DNA of 64,000 nt from Rugamonas apoptosis (lineage in GTDB: Bacteria > Pseudomonadota > Gammaproteobacteria > Burkholderiales > Burkholderiaceae_D), in NCBI RefSeq assembly GCF_014042355.1, contig NZ_JACEZU010000001.1, forward strand, positions 496,001 to 560,000, given 5' to 3'. A model generated the notes under the pieces. It was not told the origin of the DNA and searched no databases. It was given only the letters and a program-made list of their open reading frames with translations. The position numbers and the translations under genes were made by a program. Of this stretch, positions 28,666 to 37,150 are shown in pieces (the first letter of the stretch is position 1; every line of letters starts with the position of its first letter).

Positions 28666-29832
28666 ATGCACGATATTCCAGCGTTCGCATTCAGCACCGT
28701 CCCACAGATCATTTCCGAACCGGGCGCCGCCTGTCAGCTGGGCGCCCTGCTCACTCAGCGCTTCCCCACCGCCCGCCGCGCCCTGCTCGTCACCGATCCC
28801 GGCTTCCTCAAGACCGGTCTGGTGGACGCCCCCATGGCCAGCCTGCAGGCAGCCGGCCTGCATGTGCGCGTGTACTCGGACGTGGTATCCGACCCGCCCG
28901 AGCAGGTGATACAGGATGCCGTCGCCACCGCCCGCGCCGACGAGAGCGACATCATCATCGGCTTCGGCGGCGGCAGTTCCATGGACGTGGCCAAGCTGAT
29001 CGCCGTGCTGGCCGACGACACCCGGCAATTGAACGCCATCTACGGCATCGGCAATGTGCGCGGCACGCGGCTGCCGCTGGTGCAGATTCCCACCACGGCC
29101 GGCACCGGATCGGAGGTGACCAACATCGCCATCGTCACCACCGGCGCCACCACCAAGATGGGCATCGTCGCGCCCCAGCTGTACGCCGACCTGGCCATCC
29201 TGGATGCGGAACTCACGCTGGGCCTGCCCGCCATGGTGACGGCCGCCACCGGCATCGACGCCATGGTCCATGCGATCGAGGCCTACACCAGCCGCCACAA
29301 GAAGAACCCCATGTCCGACATCCTGGCCCGTCAGGCGCTGGGCTTGCTGTCCGCGAACCTGATCCGTGCCTGCGAGAATGGCCGCAACCTGGCCGCGCGC
29401 CAGGCCATGCTGCTAGGTGCCATGCTGGCCGGACAGGCGTTCTCCAACGCTCCAGTGGCCGCCGTGCACGCGCTGGCTTACCCGATCGGTGGCATGTTTC
29501 ACGTGCCACATGGGCTGTCGAACTCGCTCGTGCTGCCGCACGTGCTGCGCTTCAACGCGCCGGAAGCGGCCGGGCTGTACGCGGAATTGGCCGCCGTGGT
29601 CGTGCCGCAGGCCAGCGGCAGCGAAGAGGCCAGGGCGGAAGCGCTGGTTATTGCAATGCAGCAATTTGCCATCATCGCCGGTATTGAGCGCACCTTGCAG
29701 CAAGTGGGCATCCAGGAAAGCGACCTCGACCGCTTGGCCGACGAAGCCATGTTGCAGACCCGGCTGCTGGGCAACAATCCCCGACCCGTCACCCGCGCCG
29801 ACGCCCGCGCCATCTACGCCGCCGCGCTGTAA
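28666..29832 (+). CDS. Iron-containing alcohol dehydrogenase
   Basis: 388 residues, group III alcohol dehydrogenase. GFGGGSSMDVAK near residue 102 binds NAD, PTTAGTGSEVT near 144 lies at the cofactor/active-site face, and the metal ligands come from GIDAMVHAIEAY near 200 and FHVPHGLSN near 281. It oxidises short alcohols or related 4-hydroxy acids; a role with hydroxybutyrate is possible given the neighbouring oligomer hydrolase but is not shown. Single gene, followed by a REP-like palindrome. Confidence 0.92.
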   Translation: MHDIPAFAFSTVPQIISEPGAACQLGALLTQRFPTARRALLVTDPGFLKTGLVDAPMASLQAAGLHVRVYSDVVSDPPEQVIQDAVATARADESDIIIGFGGGSSMDVAKLIAVLADDTRQLNAIYGIGNVRGTRLPLVQIPTTAGTGSEVTNIAIVTTGATTKMGIVAPQLYADLAILDAELTLGLPAMVTAATGIDAMVHAIEAYTSRHKKNPMSDILARQALGLLSANLIRACENGRNLAARQAMLLGAMLAGQAFSNAPVAAVHALAYPIGGMFHVPHGLSNSLVLPHVLRFNAPEAAGLYAELAAVVVPQASGSEEARAEALVIAMQQFAIIAGIERTLQQVGIQESDLDRLADEAMLQTRLLGNNPRPVTRADARAIYAAAL

Positions 29833-29840
29833 ACGAAAGC

Positions 29841-29866
29841 GGGGACGTAACACCGGTTACGTCCCC
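29841..29866. repeat. REP-like palindrome, copy 1
   Basis: GGGGACGTAAC and GTTACGTCCCC form an 11-bp perfect stem with the loop ACCG. The same outer sequence recurs at 41958-41997. It sits 8 bp after an open reading frame end, so it may also act as a terminator-like 3' hairpin. Confidence 0.75.
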
Positions 29867-29911
29867 CCCCAACACAGCAAGTTGTTCACACGCAGACACC
29901 CAGTCCGGCAC

Positions 29912-29947
29912 GAAAAAAAAACGGGGAGGCAAGCCATCACCTCCCCG
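29912..29947 (-). terminator. Terminator of the oligomer hydrolase gene
   Basis: On the minus strand, CGGGGAGG and CCTCCCCG arms are followed by a run of nine T. It lies about 20 bp beyond the stop of the gene at 29969. Confidence 0.85.
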
Positions 29948-29968
29948 CCCTTCATCGCCTGTTCAAAC

Positions 29969-32029
29969 TCAGTTCGGCACGTCCACGACGGTACCCGTTA
30001 CCGTGATCGCGTCAGCCGCGGCCGGCGACGCGGAGATCGGCGGCACATTGGCGACCGTGATCGGCGTGCTGGCGTCAGCCCGCGTCACCGTCCGCACCAC
30101 CTGCGATGGCGGCAAGGACGCCGACGAACCGCTCTTCAGGCTGGCATACATGGCATCCAGCGCGCGGAACAGGTAGACGTGCAAGGGCACGATATTGGCC
30201 GGCAGTGCGTTGGTGAACGCGTCGAAGTGATTGGCATTGGTCACTTCGATATAACGCAGCTTGCTGGTGGCGCCCTCCGCCGACGCGTTCAAGCCCAGGT
30301 AGGCCCGTGACGCGTGGTTGACCGGGATCAGCGTGTCGCTGCGCCCCTGCACGATGATGGCGGGCTTGCCATGCAGATTGCCCGTGGCCGCCACCTCCGC
30401 CATGCCGGCCTTCACCCGCGTGCTCTGCGCCAGCAAGCCGGCATCCAGCACACCGCCGGTGACCGGGTCCATGCCGGTAGCCAATGCGCGCAGGCACAGG
30501 AAACCATCCAGCGATTGGTCGGCCTGGCCGTTGCTGGGCGAAATCCCCAGCGTGTAGACCTTGGGGATGCCATCGGCGGAATTCTCGTAAATCACGCTGC
30601 CGATGATGCCGTTCTGGGTGGCGAAGCTGGAGGCTTTCTGCGCGGCCGTGAACGCGACCGGCAAGCCCGTCGCATCCACCGGCGCGAACGAGAAGCCGCA
30701 CACCTTGTCCGTCACGGAGAACTTGCCGTACGCATTTGCGTACGTCACGGCGACCAGGATGTTGGTGCCGGCATGGGCCGCCTGCAACACATCCGAATCG
30801 GCCAGCCAGCCGTAGGCCTTCAGGCGCGCCTTGGCGTCGGCCTGCTGCGTGGCCAGGTCGCCCGCCGCCAGCAAGCCCTTGGCTGCCAGCGCGGTGCAGC
30901 GTCCGGCGCTGCCGGCGATGCAGGGCTGGTACAGCGCCGCATAGGTGGAGTAATCGAACAGCGCCTTGCCTTGCGCCGTCGCCGGCGCGCCGCCCTGCCG
31001 CACGGTATAGCCGGTGGACGTCTTGGGCTGGATCTGGGGCTCGGTGGCCGCCACGCCGCTGATCAGGCCCTTGGTATCCTGCTCCGCCGCCAGCAGCGCG
31101 GAACCGGCGCCGTTCGAAATGCTCGATGCGATCGTCACCGTGTTGCGCGGCGTGAGGCGGATCACGTGGCTCTTGTTGTCCGAGGCCAGCACGCCGTACT
31201 TTTCATTGAGCACGTAGTAGGCGAATTCCACCGCCTGCAGCGTGAACTTGCCCCAATCCTTTTCCGGATTCTGCTGCGAGTGCGCGTGCTTGAAGGCGAC
31301 CCGGCCCGTCAGCTTGGCGAAGGCGGCCCGGTCGGCATCGCTCAGGGCGGGCGAGAAATTGGCGTTCTTGCCCGCCACCGTGCGCGTGGCCCGCACGCCG
31401 TTCTGCTGGTTCACGCTGTCGTCGTCGAACGTGTACAGGCCGTTGCCGCTGCCCTTGTCGGCATACGCCACCGCGCAATTGTTCTTCAGTCCCCATTCGC
31501 CGGCGCTGCCGATGGCGCCGTAGACGCCACGCGAGCCGCTTGAGGTGCCGGTGACGATGCAGGCATGATCCGGATCGAAACCGGCCGGCACCTGCACCAT
31601 CAGCGTCACGTTCTGGTTGCCGGTGCCATCATCGGAATAGGCCAGGTACTCGGTGCCGGCTATCTTGCCTTCGCTGGCCGTCACATTGCCCTTGGCGTCC
31701 ACATTGGGGCCGTACAGCGTGCCGTAGCCGCTGTTGGCGTTGATATCGAGCACAGCCCGGTAATTGGCCCAGATCGCGTTACGGCGCAGCTCAGCGGCCT
31801 TGGGATTGAGCGGATCGGCGTAGGCGGGCACGGCGGCCGCCAGCCCGGTCTTGCCCAAGCCCGCCGTCAGCAAATCGTCACTGGTGCCGTCATAGCTGGT
31901 GATGGTGATGGCGCCCAGATAAGACGGCAAGACATTCAATTCGTCAGGCATATGGCTGTTGCCGCCACAGGAGGCCAGCGCCGCGCCGGCGCCGGCCAGC
32001 ACGGCGAATCTTGTCAGTGTGTGTTTCAT
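29969..32029 (-). CDS. 3-hydroxybutyrate oligomer hydrolase, lipoprotein
   Basis: 686 residues from the ATG at 32029, with GGGGGAAG just upstream; the frame extends 14 codons further but without a ribosome site. The signal peptide ends in ALASCGG, a lipobox, so the protein is probably lipid-anchored. The lipase-type GTSSGSRG lies near residue 152, and VQGRSDTLIPVNHASRA and ANHFDAF near the C-terminus supply likely Asp and His. It matches the D-(-)-3-hydroxybutyrate oligomer hydrolase family that finishes PHB breakdown. It complements the secreted depolymerase at 5.3 kb. Confidence 0.9.
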   Translation of the reverse strand: MKHTLTRFAVLAGAGAALASCGGNSHMPDELNVLPSYLGAITITSYDGTSDDLLTAGLGKTGLAAAVPAYADPLNPKAAELRRNAIWANYRAVLDINANSGYGTLYGPNVDAKGNVTASEGKIAGTEYLAYSDDGTGNQNVTLMVQVPAGFDPDHACIVTGTSSGSRGVYGAIGSAGEWGLKNNCAVAYADKGSGNGLYTFDDDSVNQQNGVRATRTVAGKNANFSPALSDADRAAFAKLTGRVAFKHAHSQQNPEKDWGKFTLQAVEFAYYVLNEKYGVLASDNKSHVIRLTPRNTVTIASSISNGAGSALLAAEQDTKGLISGVAATEPQIQPKTSTGYTVRQGGAPATAQGKALFDYSTYAALYQPCIAGSAGRCTALAAKGLLAAGDLATQQADAKARLKAYGWLADSDVLQAAHAGTNILVAVTYANAYGKFSVTDKVCGFSFAPVDATGLPVAFTAAQKASSFATQNGIIGSVIYENSADGIPKVYTLGISPSNGQADQSLDGFLCLRALATGMDPVTGGVLDAGLLAQSTRVKAGMAEVAATGNLHGKPAIIVQGRSDTLIPVNHASRAYLGLNASAEGATSKLRYIEVTNANHFDAFTNALPANIVPLHVYLFRALDAMYASLKSGSSASLPPSQVVRTVTRADASTPITVANVPPISASPAAADAITVTGTVVDVPN

Positions 32030-32148
32030 GTCTTCCCCCTTGGTCACGTTAGAAGTGGATTTCCGGCCCAACCAGGCACGATCGACAACGTCTGGGACGA
32101 GTCTGCCCCATCCAGGCCAAATGCTAGATACAAAGACAATATTGCAAG

Positions 32149-32176
32149 AAAAAGCGCCGGACAGGAAGTCCGGCGC
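32149..32176 (-). terminator. Terminator of the branched-chain amino acid transport operon
   Basis: On the minus strand, GCGCCGGAC and GTCCGGCGC form a 9-bp stem with a 5-nt loop, then TTTTT. It lies 12 bp beyond the livM stop. Confidence 0.85.
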
Positions 32177-32187
32177 CGGTCGCGACG

Positions 32188-33171
32188 TCAGGCGTGCTTG
32201 CCGCCGCCGTTGCCCCCGAAACGGGCCACGAATTCCCCGACGATGCCGCGCCGGAACAACAGCACGCAGGCCACGAAAATCAGGCCCGTCACCATGCTCA
32301 CGGCCTCACCCAGCTGGTTGAACCACTCGATGCCCGTATGGCCGGCCAGGAAGCCGCCCAGGTCGCCCAGCTTGTTCTCCAGCGCGATGATGATCATGGC
32401 GCCCAGGATGGGGCCGGCGAGCGTGCCCATGCCCCCTACCAGCGTCATCAGGATCACCAGGCCCGACATGCTCCAGTGCACGTCAGTGAGCGTCTCAAAG
32501 CCCTGCACCAGCGTGTTGGTGGCGCCCGCCAGCCCGGCCAGCGTGGCCGACAGCACGAACGCCAGCAGCTTGTACCTGTCCACGTCGTAGCCGAGCGAAA
32601 TGGCGCGCGGCTCGTTTTCCTTGATGGCCTTGAGCACCTGCCCGAACGGCGAATGCACGGTGCGCACGATCAGCGCGAAACCGCCCACGGCGATGGCCAG
32701 CACCACGTAATACAGCACGAAGTCATTGCCCAGGTTGAGCATGCCCAGCAGTTTTCCACGTGGAACGCCCTGCAAGCCATCCTCGCCGCCCGTCAACTCG
32801 CCGGCCCGCAGGCAGGCGAAATAGACCATCTGCGCCAGCGCCAGCGTGATCATCGAGAAGTAGATCCCCTGGCGGCGTATCGCCAGCGCCCCCATCACCA
32901 GTCCGATGACGGCCGCCGCGCCCGCCCCCGCCAGCAAGCCCAGCTCGACCGGCAAGCCCCATACCTTGAGCGCGTTGCCGGCCACGTAGCCGGCCGCGCC
33001 GAAGAAGGCCGCGTGGCCGAACGACAGCAAGCCCGTGAAGCCGATCAGCAGGTTGAAGGCGCACGCGAACAGCGAGAAGCACAGCAGCTTCATCAGGAAC
33101 ACCGGATAGCCGATGAACGGCGCGGCCAGGGCGATAGCGAACGCGATTGCGTAGCCTGTATTCTTGTTCAT
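32188..33171 (-). CDS. livM: Branched-chain amino acid ABC transporter permease LivM
   Basis: 327 residues and about nine membrane helices, with the LivM-type loop IKENEPRAISLGYDVDRYK that contacts the ATPase. It is the last gene of a five-gene operon. A near-perfect parS-like palindrome lies inside the coding sequence at 32752-32767 and encodes part of the loop around residue 136-140. Confidence 0.94.
   Translation of the reverse strand: MNKNTGYAIAFAIALAAPFIGYPVFLMKLLCFSLFACAFNLLIGFTGLLSFGHAAFFGAAGYVAGNALKVWGLPVELGLLAGAGAAAVIGLVMGALAIRRQGIYFSMITLALAQMVYFACLRAGELTGGEDGLQGVPRGKLLGMLNLGNDFVLYYVVLAIAVGGFALIVRTVHSPFGQVLKAIKENEPRAISLGYDVDRYKLLAFVLSATLAGLAGATNTLVQGFETLTDVHWSMSGLVILMTLVGGMGTLAGPILGAMIIIALENKLGDLGGFLAGHTGIEWFNQLGEAVSMVTGLIFVACVLLFRRGIVGEFVARFGGNGGGKHA
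32752..32767. promoter_or_regulatory. parS: Possible third parS site inside livM
   Basis: TTTTCCACGTGGAACG matches the window's own parS sequence at 14 of 16 positions and keeps the full inner palindrome TTCCACGTGGAA. It lies 5.2 kb from site 2. Being inside a coding region it could be chance, but parS sites are often intragenic. Confidence 0.6.
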
Positions 33172-33181
33172 GGTGACCTCT

Positions 33182-34066
33182 TTATTTTTCTTTGCCGAAC
33201 AGGCCGGCGGGACGCAACAGCAGCACGATGATCATCACCACGAACACCACCGTGGCCGAGCCTTCCGGGTAGAACACCCGCGTCAGGCCCTCGATCACGC
33301 CCAGTCCCAGGCCGGTGAGGATGGACCCCATGATGGAACCCATGCCGCCGATCACCACAACGGCGAACACGACGATAATGAGGTTGGAGCCCATCAGCGG
33401 CGACACCTGGATGATGGGCGCCGCCAGCACCCCGGCAAAGCCCGCCAGCGCCACGCCGAAGCCATAGGTCATGGTCACCATCAGCGGCACATTGACGCCG
33501 AACGCTTCCACCAGTTTCGGGTTTTCCGTGCCGGCCCGCAGGTAGGAACCGAGCTTGGTTTTTTCGATCACAAACCAGGTCGCCAGGCAGACGGCCAGCG
33601 AAGCCACCACCACCCAGGCGCGGTAATTGGGCAGCACCATGAAGCCCAGGTCGGTGGCGCCGGCCAGCAGTGCCGGCACCTCGAACGGCTGGCCGGACAC
33701 GCCGTAGACCGAGCGGAACACGCCTTCCACCATCAGCGTGATGCCAAACGTCAACAGCAGGCCGTACAGGTGGTCCAGCTTGTACAGCCAGCGCAGCATG
33801 GTCTTCTCGACCACGATGCCGAACACCCCCACCAGCACCGGCGCCAGCACCAGCATCACCCAGTAGTTCAAGCCCAGGTAAGCCATGCCCATCCAGGCCA
33901 GGAAGGCGCCCATCATGTACAGCGCGCCGTGGGAAAAATTAATCACGTTCAGCAAACCGAAGATGACCGCCAGGCCCAGCGACAGCATGGCGTAGAACGA
34001 ACCGTTGACCAGCCCCAACAACAACTGGCTCAGCATCGCGGGCAGAGGAACGCCGAATATATCCAT
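33182..34066 (-). CDS. livH: Branched-chain amino acid ABC transporter permease LivH
   Basis: 294 residues from the ATG at 34066 (MDIFGVPLPAMLSQ). Earlier in-frame starts add an Arg-rich, non-membrane extension that is not expected. It has about eight membrane helices with the family motifs GLLNVINFSHGALYMMGAF and LRAGTENPKLVEAFGVNV. It forms the heterodimeric channel with LivM, 10 bp downstream. Confidence 0.93.
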   Translation of the reverse strand: MDIFGVPLPAMLSQLLLGLVNGSFYAMLSLGLAVIFGLLNVINFSHGALYMMGAFLAWMGMAYLGLNYWVMLVLAPVLVGVFGIVVEKTMLRWLYKLDHLYGLLLTFGITLMVEGVFRSVYGVSGQPFEVPALLAGATDLGFMVLPNYRAWVVVASLAVCLATWFVIEKTKLGSYLRAGTENPKLVEAFGVNVPLMVTMTYGFGVALAGFAGVLAAPIIQVSPLMGSNLIIVVFAVVVIGGMGSIMGSILTGLGLGVIEGLTRVFYPEGSATVVFVVMIIVLLLRPAGLFGKEK

Positions 34067-34199
34067 GAGATCACAGTCAAGTAGCACCGCGCGCGGTGAG
34101 GGTGAACAGGGAACACGCCGCCGGCATCGGGCCGGCGGCATCCAGCACTACGAGCACTACGCGGGCGGCGCCGCGCATGGCGGCGCCCTTCCCGTCAGC

Positions 34200-35408
34200 T
34201 TATTTCCACAGCGAACACTTGGTTTCGGCCTTGGTCACGTAAGCCTGGGCACCCGGTACCACGGCGGCCACCTTGTAGTAGTCCCATGGATATTTGGACT
34301 CGCCCGGCTTCTTCACTTCCATCAAATACATATCGTGCACCATGCGGCCGTCGGGACGGATCTCGCCGGTCTTGGTGTACATGTCGTTGATCTTGGTCGA
34401 TTTCAGGCGTGCCATCACCTTGTCGGCGTCATCCGTGCCGCCAGCCTTGACGGCCTTCAGGTAGGTGCTCACGGCCGAATAGTCGGCCGCCTGCAGGCTC
34501 GACGGTTCCTTCTTCATCTTGTCGAAGTAGCGCTTGGCCCAGGCACGGGTTTCGGGGTTCAGGTCCCAGTACCAGCTGTCGGTCAGGTACATATTCTGGG
34601 TCAGGTTCAGGCCCAGCGAGTGGACGTCGTTGATGAACATCAGCAAGCCGGCCAGCTTCATCTTCTTGGTGATGCCGAATTCGTTGGCGGCCTTGATCGA
34701 GTTGATGGCGTCGCCACCGGCGTTGGCCAGGCCCAGGATCTGCGCACCGGACGATTGCGCCTGCAGCAGGAAGGACGAGAAGTCCGACGCCGACAGCGGG
34801 TGCTTGGCGCTGCCCAGCACCTTGCCGCCGTTGGCCTTGACCACCTCGGCCGTGTCTTTTTCCAGCGACTGGCCGAAGGCATAGTCGGCCGTCAGGAAGT
34901 ACCAGTTTTTGCCGCCCTGCTTGACGATGGCGCCCCCCGTGCCGCGCGCCAGCGCCACCGTGTCGTAGGCGTAGTGCACAGTGTAGGGCGTGCATTCCTC
35001 GTTCGTCAAACGGGCCGAGCCAGCGCCGATCGAGATGAACACGCGCTTCTTCTCGGCCGCCACCTTGGCCATGGCCAGGTTGGCGCCGGAGTTGGTGCCG
35101 CCTACCAGCAAGTCCACACCTTGCTGGTCGAACCATTCGCGCGCCTTGGAGGCGGCGATGTCAGCCTTGTTCTGGTGGTCCGCGGAAATAAACTCAACCT
35201 TCTTGCCGGCGATGACCACGCCCGCATCGGCGATCGCCATCTTGATCGCTTCAGCACCGCCGGGCCCGTCGATGTCGGAATACAGGCCGGACATGTCGGT
35301 GATGAAACCGATCTTGATGGTGTCGCCAGAGACCTGGGCTTGCGCGGCATAGGACAGGCCCAGGGCGCAGACGGCGGTGGCGGCGATGGCGATGGTCTTG
35401 AGTTTCAT
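34200..35408 (-). CDS. livK: Branched-chain amino acid ABC transporter substrate-binding protein
   Basis: 402 residues. A signal peptide (ALGLSYAAQA) is followed by the two-lobe type I periplasmic binding fold, starting GDTIKIGFITDMSGLYSD. The ligand may be a branched-chain amino acid, an amide or urea-type compound; this long subgroup varies widely. It lies between livF and livH. Confidence 0.9.
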   Translation of the reverse strand: MKLKTIAIAATAVCALGLSYAAQAQVSGDTIKIGFITDMSGLYSDIDGPGGAEAIKMAIADAGVVIAGKKVEFISADHQNKADIAASKAREWFDQQGVDLLVGGTNSGANLAMAKVAAEKKRVFISIGAGSARLTNEECTPYTVHYAYDTVALARGTGGAIVKQGGKNWYFLTADYAFGQSLEKDTAEVVKANGGKVLGSAKHPLSASDFSSFLLQAQSSGAQILGLANAGGDAINSIKAANEFGITKKMKLAGLLMFINDVHSLGLNLTQNMYLTDSWYWDLNPETRAWAKRYFDKMKKEPSSLQAADYSAVSTYLKAVKAGGTDDADKVMARLKSTKINDMYTKTGEIRPDGRMVHDMYLMEVKKPGESKYPWDYYKVAAVVPGAQAYVTKAETKCSLWK

Positions 35409-35455
35409 AATGTCTCCGTTCAGGATTGGTATTGTTAGAAGTCATTTCAAAATGC

Positions 35456-35478
35456 CCAGGCGTCGTGGTGACGCCTGG
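35456..35478 (-). other. Intercistronic stem-loop between livF and the binding-protein gene
   Basis: CCAGGCGTC and GACGCCTGG form a 9-bp perfect stem with a 5-nt loop and no T run. A stable hairpin in the gap before a highly expressed binding-protein gene may protect its mRNA or set its level relative to livGF. Confidence 0.55.
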
Positions 35479-35523
35479 CCATGGTCGTTTTGAAACAACT
35501 TGTCAGTCAGCGATACAACGGCA

Positions 35524-36231
35524 TTACACGCCCAGCAGCTCGGTCAACACCGGCATCTTGGCGCTCAATTCAGACGCAACAAAGGTTTCCACGATCTGCC
35601 CGTGTTCCATCACATAAAACCGGTCCGCCAGCGGCGCGGCGAAGCGGAAATTCTGTTCCACCATGACGATGGTGTAGCCCTTGGCCTTGAGCGTGGTGAT
35701 CATGCGGGCCAGGCCCTGCACGATGACGGGCGCCAGGCCTTCGGAAATTTCATCCAGCAACAACAGCCGCGCGCCCGTGCGCAGGATGCGGGCCACGGCC
35801 AGCATCTGCTGTTCGCCGCCCGACAAACGTGTGCCCTGGCTATGCTTGCGTTCCTCCAGGTTGGGGAACATGGCATAAATTTCCGCCACCGACATGCCCT
35901 GCTGGCCCGTGGCCAGGTGCGGCGGCAGCATCAGGTTTTCCTCCGTCGACAGCGACGAGAAAATACCGCGCTCCTCGGGGCAATAACCGACGCCCAGGTG
36001 CGCCACTTTATGGGTCGGCAAACCGATCGCTTCCACCCCGTTGACCTTGATCGAGCCCTTGCGCGCCCCCGTCAGTCCCATGATGGCGCGCATGGTCGTG
36101 GTGCGGCCGGCGCCGTTGCGGCCCAGCAGGGTGACCACTTCGCCCGGCTGCACCTTCAAGTCCACGTTGTGCAGGATATGCGATTCGCCATACCAGGCTT
36201 GCAGGTTGGATATTTCCAGAGCGGCCGTCAT
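35524..36231 (-). CDS. livF: Branched-chain amino acid ABC transporter ATPase LivF
   Basis: 235 residues. Walker A LGRNGAGRTTT is unusual in having Arg where Lys of the P-loop normally stands (GRNGAGRT instead of GKT); signature LSGGEQQML and Walker B LLLLDEISEGLAP are intact. Its start overlaps the livG stop by one base. The Lys-to-Arg change is visible in the nucleotide sequence (codon at about 36111) and could weaken ATP hydrolysis. Confidence 0.92.
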   Translation of the reverse strand: MTAALEISNLQAWYGESHILHNVDLKVQPGEVVTLLGRNGAGRTTTMRAIMGLTGARKGSIKVNGVEAIGLPTHKVAHLGVGYCPEERGIFSSLSTEENLMLPPHLATGQQGMSVAEIYAMFPNLEERKHSQGTRLSGGEQQMLAVARILRTGARLLLLDEISEGLAPVIVQGLARMITTLKAKGYTIVMVEQNFRFAAPLADRFYVMEHGQIVETFVASELSAKMPVLTELLGV

Positions 36232-37001
36232 CAGTGCGCTCCTTCCAGCACGGCCGCTTCCGTGCCCATGTACGCTTCCATCACCTGGGGATTGTTTGAT
36301 ACTTCCGCATAACTGCCCTCGGCCAGCATGGCGCCGCGCTGCAGGACGGAGATCTTGTCGCAGATGCCGGACACCACTTTCATGTTGTGTTCGACCATGA
36401 GGATGGTGCGGCCCACCGACACTTTCTTGATCAGTTCCGTGACCCGGTGCACGTCCTCGTGGCCCATGCCCTGGGTCGGTTCATCGAGCAACATCAATTC
36501 CGGTTCCATCGCCAGGGTGGTGGCGATTTCCAGCGCCCGTTTGCGGCCGTACGGCATGTCGACCGTGACGGTGTCGGCGAATTCCGTCAAATCCACTTCC
36601 GCCAGCAATTCCATGGCGCGTGCATTGAGCTTGGATAGCGTGCGTTCGCTTTGCCAGAAATTGAAGCTGGTGCCCAGCTGGCGCTGCAAACCGATGCGCA
36701 CATTCTGCAGCACGGTCAGGTGGGGAAAGACAGCGGAAATCTGGAAGGAACGGATCACGCCCATGCGGGCGATCTGGGCTGGCTTGTCGGCCGTGATGTC
36801 CTTGCCGTTGAACAGGATCTGGCCGGAGGTGGGGACCAGGAATTTGGTGAGCAGGTTGAAGCAAGTGGTCTTGCCTGCGCCATTGGGGCCGATCAGCGCG
36901 TGAATGTGGCCGCGCTGGACCTTCAAATTCACATCATTGACGGCCGTGAACCCCTTGAATTCCTTGGTCAAATTCTTTGTTTCCAAGATAACGCTGGACA
37001 T
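36231..37001 (-). CDS. livG: Branched-chain amino acid ABC transporter ATPase LivG
   Basis: 256 residues. Walker A GPNGAGKTT, Walker B LMLLDEPTQGM and a H-loop VEHNMKVV are present, while the signature region reads YGRKRALEIA, the usual LivG variant of LSGG. It is the first gene of the livG-livF-livK-livH-livM operon; the AT-rich 150 bp upstream (37002-37150) is the likely promoter. Confidence 0.94.
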   Translation of the reverse strand: MSSVILETKNLTKEFKGFTAVNDVNLKVQRGHIHALIGPNGAGKTTCFNLLTKFLVPTSGQILFNGKDITADKPAQIARMGVIRSFQISAVFPHLTVLQNVRIGLQRQLGTSFNFWQSERTLSKLNARAMELLAEVDLTEFADTVTVDMPYGRKRALEIATTLAMEPELMLLDEPTQGMGHEDVHRVTELIKKVSVGRTILMVEHNMKVVSGICDKISVLQRGAMLAEGSYAEVSNNPQVMEAYMGTEAAVLEGAH

Positions 37002-37150
37002 TCTGTCTCCTAGTTATTCTTTGCAAACTACAAATTTTTTCTAAATCATACACACTAACAATTTCGCTAACAATACAGTATAAATACCAGTGATTTTTGA
37101 TCCATGCCTAGCAAATGTGCGGCAAAAATCTTTAAAGAAACGCCATTCTG

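Noticed and set aside
29495..29510. TGTTTCACGTGCCACA, parS-like
   Set aside because: It encodes the conserved metal-binding FHVPHG motif of the alcohol dehydrogenase, so the resemblance is explained by protein constraint, and it lacks the right half of the palindrome.
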